Assembly (NCBI GenBank): GCA_002437435.1
Contig: DJPV01000036.1
Location: forward strand, 1 to 21,835
Length of the DNA stretch: 21,835 nucleotides
Direction of reading: 5' to 3'
DNA from: Lachnospiraceae bacterium UBA6403
Lineage (GTDB): Bacteria; Bacillota; Clostridia; Lachnospirales; Lachnospiraceae
The translations under genes and the position numbers were made by a program. Below are positions 17,397 to 21,835 of this stretch, piece after piece; positions within the stretch are counted from its first letter, which is position 1; each line of letters opens with the position of its first letter. The notes under the pieces were generated by a model. The model saw nothing but the letters and a program-made list of their open reading frames with translations. It ran no database searches and was not told where the DNA came from.

Positions 17397-17432
17397 TAGT
17401 AGGAGCTGGTCATTATGATTAGGCTCCTATTA
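17397..17432 (+). terminator. hairpin between efp and leuS
   Basis: Bases 17397-17406 pair with 17423-17432 (10 bp, one G-U) around a 16-base loop. No T-run follows directly; TTTTT appears only about 14 bases later, at 17446-17450. It may be a weak terminator, a pause site or an mRNA stability hairpin between the two translation genes. Confidence 0.4.
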
Positions 17433-17464
17433 CACTTTACAAACATTTTTCAGGAGGAAATGAC

Positions 17465-19882
17465 ATGACAACAGCATATAATCATAAAGTTGTTGAGAAA
17501 AAGTGGCAGAAGGTCTGGGATGATAATAAGGCTTTCGCTGCAACAAATGATTACAGTAAACCAAAGTATTACGCATTAGTTGAGTTCCCATATCCATCAG
17601 GACAGGGGCTTCATGTTGGTCATCCAAGACCATATACAGCACTCGATATTGTAGCCAGAAAGAGAAGAATGCAGGGTTATAATGTTCTTTATCCGATGGG
17701 TTGGGATGCATTTGGCCTTCCAACTGAGAACTATGCGATCAAGAACAAGATCCATCCAAAGGAAGTAACAAAGAATAATGTAGCAAGATTCAAGGCACAG
17801 CTTCATTCTCTTGGATATTCATTTGACTGGGATCGTGAGATCAATACAACAGATCCGGAATATTACAAATGGACACAGTGGATCTTCCTGAAGTTATTCA
17901 AGGCAGGTCTTGCATATAAGAAAGAAATGCCGATCAACTGGTGTACATCCTGTAAGGTTGGACTTGCAAATGAAGAAGTTGTAAACGGTGTCTGTGAGCG
18001 TTGCGGAGCTCCGGTTGTCCGTAAGGTCAAATCCGAATGGATGTTAAAGATTACAGAATATGCAGATAAACTTATCGAAGGTCTGGATACAGTTGATTAT
18101 ATTGAGCGAGTAAAGGTATCACAGAAGAACTGGATCGGACGTTCTACAGGTGCGGAAGTAGATTTCCAGATCAAAGGAAAAGAAGATAAGCTTCGTATCT
18201 ACACAACCAGATGTGATACTTTATTTGGAGCAACCTATATGGTCGTGTCTCCGGAGCATCCATTGCTTGACAAATACAAAGATGAGATCAAGAACTGGCC
18301 TGAGATCGAAAGCTATAGAGAGCAGGCTGCAAGGAAGTCTGATTTTGAGCGTTCTGAACTTGCAAAGGACAAAACCGGTGTAGCTATCGATGGTCTGGTA
18401 GCAATAAATCCTGTAAATGAGAAAGAGATTCCGATCTGGGTATCCGATTATGTACTGATGTCATATGGTACAGGTGCGATTATGGCGGTTCCTGCACATG
18501 ATGAAAGAGACTGGGAATTTGCAAAGAAATTCAATCTGCCACTTATTCAGGTAGTAGCGAAAGACGGAGAAGAAGTAGATATCAATGAAGCAGCTTTTAC
18601 AGATGTTGCAACAGGTGTGTTGATCAATTCCGGCTTTTTAAATGGATTACAGGTAAAAGATGCAAAAGAGAAGATGATCGAGTTCCTGGAAGAAAAGGGA
18701 ATCGGCAGGGCTAAGGTTAATTATAAACTGCGTGACTGGGTATTTTCACGTCAGAGATACTGGGGCGAGCCAATACCGATCATTCATTGTGATAAATGTG
18801 GTTATGTACCTCTTGATGAGAGCGAACTGCCACTTAAGCTTCCGGAGGTTGAAAGTTATATGCCAACAGATAACGGAGAATCTCCACTTGCTGCTATGAC
18901 AGACTGGGTAAATGTGAAGTGTCCATGCTGTGGCGGCCCTGCAAAACGTGAGACAGATACCATGCCTCAGTGGGCTGGTTCTTCATGGTATTTCTTAAGA
19001 TATACAGATCCAAAGAATACGAAAGCACTTGCAAGTCCGGAAGCATTAAAATACTGGCTGCCGGTTGACTGGTACAATGGTGGCATGGAGCATACAACAC
19101 TTCATCTGCTTTATTCCAGATTCTGGCATAAGTTCCTGTATGATCAAGGTATTGTTCCTACACCGGAACCATATCAGAAGCGTACTTCTCATGGTATGAT
19201 CCTTGGTGAGAATGGCGAGAAGATGAGTAAGTCCAGAGGAAATGTTGTAAATCCGGATGATATTGTAAATGCATATGGTGCAGATACATTAAGAACTTAC
19301 GAGATGTTCATTGGAGCCTTTGATCTTGCAGCATCATGGTCAGATGATGGCGTAAAAGGATGCCGCCGTTTCCTTGAGAGAGTATGGAAATTGCAGGATC
19401 TTGTAGTAGATGGTGATGATTACTCCAAAGACATGGAGACAAAGATGCACCAGACGATCAAGAAGGTTTCAAATGACTTTGAGAATCTGAAGTATAATAC
19501 AGCTATTGCTGCTATGATGTCACTGGTAAATGATTTCTACAAGAAGAATGCAGTTACAAAAGGCGAGATGAAGACATTTCTTACATTGTTGAATCCGGTT
19601 GCACCGCATATTACAGAAGAAATGTGGAGCATTCTCGGTTATGAAGGATATCTTTATCAGACTTCCTGGCCGACATTTGATGAGACAAAGACAGTTGAGT
19701 CAACAGTAGAGATCGCGGTTCAGATCAATGGTAAGATGAAGGCAACTCTTGCTATCAATAAGGATGATCCGAAGGATGATGTTATTGCAAAGGCCAAAGA
19801 AGCTATAGCTGATAAGCTGACCGGTAATATCGTAAAAGAAATTTATGTACCGGGAAGAATCGTTAATATTGTTATGAAATAA
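17465..19882 (+). CDS. leuS: leucyl-tRNA synthetase
   Basis: This 805-aa class Ia synthetase charges tRNA-Leu with leucine and is complete. The Rossmann fold carries the HIGH motif as HVGH (50-53) within [13 protein letters not shown], and KMSKS at 586-590. A zinc-knuckle-like Cys4 set (C160, C163, C177, C180) follows the first catalytic block. A second set (C442, C445, C486, and C488 or C489) lies in the second zinc region. The CP1 editing domain (about 220-420) has [18 protein letters not shown] with its conserved Asp. The C-terminal anticodon-binding helices and the final [11 protein letters not shown] domain are present. The segment after HIGH reads HPRPYTALD rather than the HPEGYTATD I recall from most bacterial enzymes, a variant I associate with clostridial LeuRS. 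AGGAGG (17452-17457) is 7 bases before the ATG. No T-box is visible in the 90-base leader. Confidence 0.97.
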   Translation: MTTAYNHKVVEKKWQKVWDDNKAFAATNDYSKPKYYALVEFPYPSGQGLHVGHPRPYTALDIVARKRRMQGYNVLYPMGWDAFGLPTENYAIKNKIHPKEVTKNNVARFKAQLHSLGYSFDWDREINTTDPEYYKWTQWIFLKLFKAGLAYKKEMPINWCTSCKVGLANEEVVNGVCERCGAPVVRKVKSEWMLKITEYADKLIEGLDTVDYIERVKVSQKNWIGRSTGAEVDFQIKGKEDKLRIYTTRCDTLFGATYMVVSPEHPLLDKYKDEIKNWPEIESYREQAARKSDFERSELAKDKTGVAIDGLVAINPVNEKEIPIWVSDYVLMSYGTGAIMAVPAHDERDWEFAKKFNLPLIQVVAKDGEEVDINEAAFTDVATGVLINSGFLNGLQVKDAKEKMIEFLEEKGIGRAKVNYKLRDWVFSRQRYWGEPIPIIHCDKCGYVPLDESELPLKLPEVESYMPTDNGESPLAAMTDWVNVKCPCCGGPAKRETDTMPQWAGSSWYFLRYTDPKNTKALASPEALKYWLPVDWYNGGMEHTTLHLLYSRFWHKFLYDQGIVPTPEPYQKRTSHGMILGENGEKMSKSRGNVVNPDDIVNAYGADTLRTYEMFIGAFDLAASWSDDGVKGCRRFLERVWKLQDLVVDGDDYSKDMETKMHQTIKKVSNDFENLKYNTAIAAMMSLVNDFYKKNAVTKGEMKTFLTLLNPVAPHITEEMWSILGYEGYLYQTSWPTFDETKTVESTVEIAVQINGKMKATLAINKDDPKDDVIAKAKEAIADKLTGNIVKEIYVPGRIVNIVMK

Positions 19883-19932
19883 AGGTCATTGCTCATAAGA
19901 TAAAAGTGCATCATATACTTGTATAGGATGTA

Positions 19933-20001
19933 AAAAAAGACAATTATGACAGTATATCCTGAATATAAGATTACAGGGATATCATCGTAATTGTCTTTTT
20001 T
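19933..20001. terminator. bidirectional terminator between convergent genes
   Basis: Bases 19933-19949 pair with 19985-20001 (17 bp including one G-T). The stem is A-rich at its left base and T-rich at its right base, so it is followed by a U-run when read from either side. An inner stem (TATCC with GGATA) extends it. It lies 50 bases after leuS and 87 bases after the end of the convergent minus-strand gene. Confidence 0.88.
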
Positions 20002-20087
20002 CTATATGACCTTACAGATCAAAATATCCAATGCGTTATATGAAACTATCAGTGTGATTGCTTTTCTAAGCATCTGTTTTTGAACAT

Positions 20088-20345
20088 TTACAGAAAATTG
20101 CGGAGCATGGCGATCTTCTGGCGTTCAGCAGGGGAAGCCTGTTCCATCATGATATCCATGATGAGATTGGATTCCTCTTTTGAGAAAGACAGATTACGTT
20201 TTTGAAGTTCACGGTTTAATTGCATGATCTGTGGTAACATCTGTTCCATAGTAGCATTGTGGGAACCATTTGCAAGCTCCAGAATAATTTGACGTTTCAG
20301 AGGCATAAGATTTTTCAGACGGGGATCATTTTCAAAGTGATTCAT
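20088..20345 (-). CDS. small helical protein of unknown function
   Basis: I do not recognise this 85-aa protein by name. It is predicted to be almost entirely alpha-helical, rich in Met, Gln, Leu and charged residues, with no membrane segment or signal peptide. The order is a short N-terminal segment, a helix around LKRQIILELANG, a longer helix (TMEQMLPQIMQLNRELQ), then KEESNLIMDIMMEQASPAERQKIAML. The segment SFSKEESNLIMDIM looks like a conserved core. It resembles short orphan proteins I recall from Lachnospiraceae that sit beside a second helical protein, as here. An AAAGGA-like ribosome binding site lies about 12 bases upstream, slightly far. It follows the 233-aa gene by 77 bases and may share its transcript or use a TATAAT (20393-20398, minus strand) in the gap. 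Confidence 0.75.
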   Translation of the reverse strand: MNHFENDPRLKNLMPLKRQIILELANGSHNATMEQMLPQIMQLNRELQKRNLSFSKEESNLIMDIMMEQASPAERQKIAMLRNFL

Positions 20346-20392
20346 GGTAATGGATCGTCCTTTCTGTTTTTATATGATTTATTTTGATTTTT

Positions 20393-20398
20393 ATTATA
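20393..20398 (-). promoter_or_regulatory. possible -10 box for the 85-aa gene
   Basis: Read on the minus strand, a perfect TATAAT lies 47 bases before the start codon at 20345. The hexamer 17 bases upstream of it (CGGTCA) matches the -35 consensus at only three positions, so the promoter is uncertain. Confidence 0.3.
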
Positions 20399-20413
20399 TG
20401 GATTATAATCTAT

Positions 20414-20443
20414 AATGACCGGTCAGATTGCAGACCGGTTATT
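20414..20443 (-). other. inverted repeat over the stop codon of the 233-aa gene
   Basis: Bases 20414-20424 pair with 20433-20443 (11 bp with a GACCGGT core and one G-T pair) around an 8-base loop. The stop codon of the minus-strand 233-aa gene lies inside the stem. The sequence after it on the minus strand is AT-rich but has no T-run, so it is a poor terminator. It may act in mRNA processing or attenuation ahead of the 85-aa gene. Confidence 0.45.
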
Positions 20444-21124
20444 CATATCATATTCCTGCAACAACTGCATGATGTGATCTATGGAATTGTCACTATGTTG
20501 AGATGATATATCAGTCGCATTTATATTCTTCATGTTTTCATGTGTGGAGAAATCGTGAATTTTCTCATCTGTTGTGTTCCCCTGTATGGATGAATTATTA
20601 TTTGTATATTCTGTATCTGGGGATATCGGTGTGTTATTCGATGCGACTTGAACAGTTTGGTCATAAGCCTGAAAAATGCTTTGAAAATCTGGAAATGCAG
20701 AATCTTTTCGGGGTTCATCATATGGTGGTATATCTTCCTGCACCGACTCTGTTTCATTATTCTGAAAATTCATATCGGGTGCAGAGCCGGGTGTACCAGT
20801 TTGGTTCATGACATTCATAACCTGCATCATATCCATTGCCTGCTTCATATTTTTTATTTGATCTGCGATATCTGGAAAGCCACATTCAGATAAGGATGCC
20901 AGAATATCATTCTGATTATGGAGATCACGATTGAAATCACACTGACGAATATAGGACTGGTTGTTGATCACACGCATGATCTGTTGGAGTTCCATCATTT
21001 TCAAGTAGATAATGAGTGGCATGCGCATAGACCCGTCAACAAAGGGGAGTATTGCTTCCAGAAGAAACAGCCGGTCATCGGATATTAATTTGTCGAGAGG
21101 ATGAGAGTGTGGTATCTGAGGCAT
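20423..21124 (-). CDS. conserved-looking orphan protein with low-complexity C-terminal half
   Basis: I do not recognise this 233-aa protein. The first half (about 1-105) is helical: PLDKLISDDRLFLLEAILPF, a charged and hydrophobic segment with LIIYLKMMELQQIMRVI, and a Met-rich helix with KNMKQAMDMMQVMN. The second half (about 110-233) is Asn/Ser/Thr/Asp-rich and probably disordered, ending in a short helix (SIDHIMQLLQEYDM). There is no signal peptide. The start is ATG 21124, with AAGGAG 6 bases upstream. A longer in-frame start at 21187 would add 21 residues but has no ribosome binding site. The helical head resembles the 85-aa downstream protein in composition, and the two may act together; that is a guess from proximity. 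Confidence 0.7.
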   Translation of the reverse strand: MPQIPHSHPLDKLISDDRLFLLEAILPFVDGSMRMPLIIYLKMMELQQIMRVINNQSYIRQCDFNRDLHNQNDILASLSECGFPDIADQIKNMKQAMDMMQVMNVMNQTGTPGSAPDMNFQNNETESVQEDIPPYDEPRKDSAFPDFQSIFQAYDQTVQVASNNTPISPDTEYTNNNSSIQGNTTDEKIHDFSTHENMKNINATDISSQHSDNSIDHIMQLLQEYDMNNRSAI

Positions 21125-21130
21125 ACAATT

Positions 21131-21136
21131 CTCCTT
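21131..21136 (-). promoter_or_regulatory. ribosome binding site that fixes the start of the 233-aa gene
   Basis: Read on the minus strand, AAGGAG lies 6 bases before ATG 21124. It supports this start over the in-frame ATG at 21187. Confidence 0.8.
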
Positions 21137-21287
21137 CCTGTCTTTCAGAGGCATGGGCCTGTTTATCCAGACTGGATTTTCTGGCAAGAAATATAGCAGT
21201 TACAATTATTATGTATGATATAAAGTGATAATAAATGCATAAATATCAAAAATAAAAGAGTTCTATATGTGTGCCATAAAGGAACAA

Positions 21288-21322
21288 CCGGAATTATCAG
21301 GATGATTCTGTGATAATTCCGG
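21288..21322 (-). terminator. perfect 12-bp hairpin downstream of the Cys-rich gene
   Basis: CCGGAATTATCA (21288-21299) pairs perfectly with TGATAATTCCGG (21311-21322) over 11 bases. Read on the minus strand it is followed by TTGTTCCTTT, which is partly T-rich. It is probably the terminator of the Cys-rich gene, about 145 bases past its stop. The stretch between (21323-21465) shows no gene I can support. Confidence 0.5.
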
Positions 21323-21465
21323 CAGATTTATGATATACAGGAACGTAACTGGATGTTCTGTATTTCATATAATTCCTTTTGATCTCCATATTCGCACAGA
21401 TTATTATTCCTAAAACAGATATAGAGAGAATATTGCTTATGACAAGCAGGGGCAGGAACGAAAGA

Positions 21466-21717
21466 TTAGCATCCGCATCCACAACCGCAGTCATTTCCAT
21501 TGCCGCATCCACCACAGCAGCAAAGGAGGATCAGGATGATCCAGATGCAGTCGCAGCCATTGTTTCCGCCACCGCAGCCACAGTCATTTCCAAAACCATT
21601 TCCGCAGCATGAGAAGAGGAGAAGCAGGATGATGATGCAGGAGCAGCTGCTGCCTCCACCAAAACCAAACATACCGTTTCTTCCACAACCGCACTGTGTT
21701 GCTGATAAATCACTCAT
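21466..21717 (-). CDS. Cys/Gly-rich small protein with an internal duplication
   Basis: This 83-aa protein has 18 cysteines. After a short head (MSDLSATQCGCG) it holds two similar units. Unit one (25-51) has CSC, nine residues IIILLLLFS, CC, then GNDCGCG. Unit two (55-83) has CDC, eight residues IWIILILL, CCC, then GNDCGCGCGC. Each hydrophobic stretch is short for a membrane helix. I cannot name a family. The mix of FGFGGG, short hydrophobic runs and Cys clusters recalls small spore-associated or YjcZ-like proteins, but the match is weak. Metal binding or disulfide cross-linking are possible. ATG 21717 is chosen because GGAGG (21726-21730) is 8 bases upstream; an in-frame TTG at 21732 overlaps that site. 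It is followed by its own hairpin, so it may be transcribed separately from the 233-aa gene. Confidence 0.75.
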   Translation of the reverse strand: MSDLSATQCGCGRNGMFGFGGGSSCSCIIILLLLFSCCGNGFGNDCGCGGGNNGCDCIWIILILLCCCGGCGNGNDCGCGCGC

Positions 21718-21725
21718 GGTAAATA

Positions 21726-21730
21726 CCTCC
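21726..21730 (-). promoter_or_regulatory. ribosome binding site that fixes the Cys-rich gene start
   Basis: GGAGG on the minus strand is 8 bases before ATG 21717. This rules out the in-frame TTG at 21732, which overlaps it. Confidence 0.8.
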
Positions 21731-21812
21731 AATTTTCTTTATGCTATAGACTATTCGGCATAGATCCAAATGTTACAAAATTACAAAAACAATATACGAA
21801 AAAAAACATCTG

Positions 21813-21821
21813 TGATATAAT
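21813..21821 (+). promoter_or_regulatory. extended -10 element facing the right edge
   Basis: TGATATAAT is a perfect TATAAT with the TGN extension. No good -35 is visible at 16-18 bases, but extended -10 promoters can lack one. It would drive a plus-strand gene beyond the window, divergent from the Cys-rich gene. Confidence 0.4.
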
Positions 21822-21835
21822 GAACGCAAAATTAT

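Noticed and set aside
17375..17464. T-box riboswitch for leuS
   Set aside because: The gap is only 90 bases and has neither a specifier stem nor the GGTGGNACCGCG-type antiterminator motif.
21125..21187. Upstream ATG extending the 233-aa protein by 21 residues
   Set aside because: No ribosome binding site precedes it, and the added part would overlap the good site used by ATG 21124.
21379..21763. Plus-strand reading frames across the Cys-rich gene, giving Ala/Thr-rich and Pro/Gln-rich proteins
   Set aside because: They are complements of the repetitive Gly/Cys codons; the minus-strand frame has the ribosome binding site and a regular Cys pattern.

Overview
The window looks like the chromosome of an anaerobic, AT-rich Gram-positive bacterium of the Lachnospiraceae type (Clostridia). 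This is inferred from strong GGAGG ribosome binding sites throughout, the Firmicute form of EF-P, the clostridial form of LeuRS, a fused AroE-AroK enzyme and a monoderm-style type IV pilus cluster. No species can be named from the sequence alone.

Bases 241-14914 are one tightly spaced plus-strand operon (gaps of 3 to 51 bases) for the assembly platform and minor pilins of a type IV pilus or type II-like pseudopilus. In order it encodes a PilM-PilN fusion, a PilO-like protein, a GspI/PilV-like prepilin, a very large GspK/PilX-like prepilin (1019 aa), a GspH-like prepilin, a GspJ/PilW-like prepilin and a giant exported protein of 2114 aa with repeated alpha/beta modules (probably DUF5057 type). 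It ends at a strong intrinsic terminator (14947-14972). The four prepilins match the H-I-J-K set that forms a tip complex in known systems. The giant last protein sits where a PilY1-like tip adhesin would be expected, but that role is inferred. The motor ATPases, platform protein PilC, prepilin peptidase and major pilin are not in the window. The 240-base leader has two hairpins and, at the extreme left edge, a sequence resembling the 3' end of a c-di-GMP-II riboswitch.

Bases 15107-19882 hold housekeeping genes on the plus strand: a bifunctional shikimate dehydrogenase-shikimate kinase, elongation factor P (efp) and leucyl-tRNA synthetase (leuS). The 339-base gap before efp contains an unassigned RNA-like element closed by a 19-bp stem (16570-16702). 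It is followed by a near-consensus promoter with a perfect 8-2-8 palindrome in its spacer. A long hairpin that can terminate in both directions (19933-20001) separates leuS from the convergent minus-strand genes.

Bases 20088-21717 carry three minus-strand genes I do not recognise by name: an 85-aa helical protein, a 233-aa protein with a low-complexity C-terminal half, and an 83-aa Cys/Gly-rich protein (18 cysteines) made of two similar units. The most interesting items are the giant exported protein with its minor-pilin set, the RNA element before efp, the PilM-PilN fusion and the Cys-rich duplicated protein.
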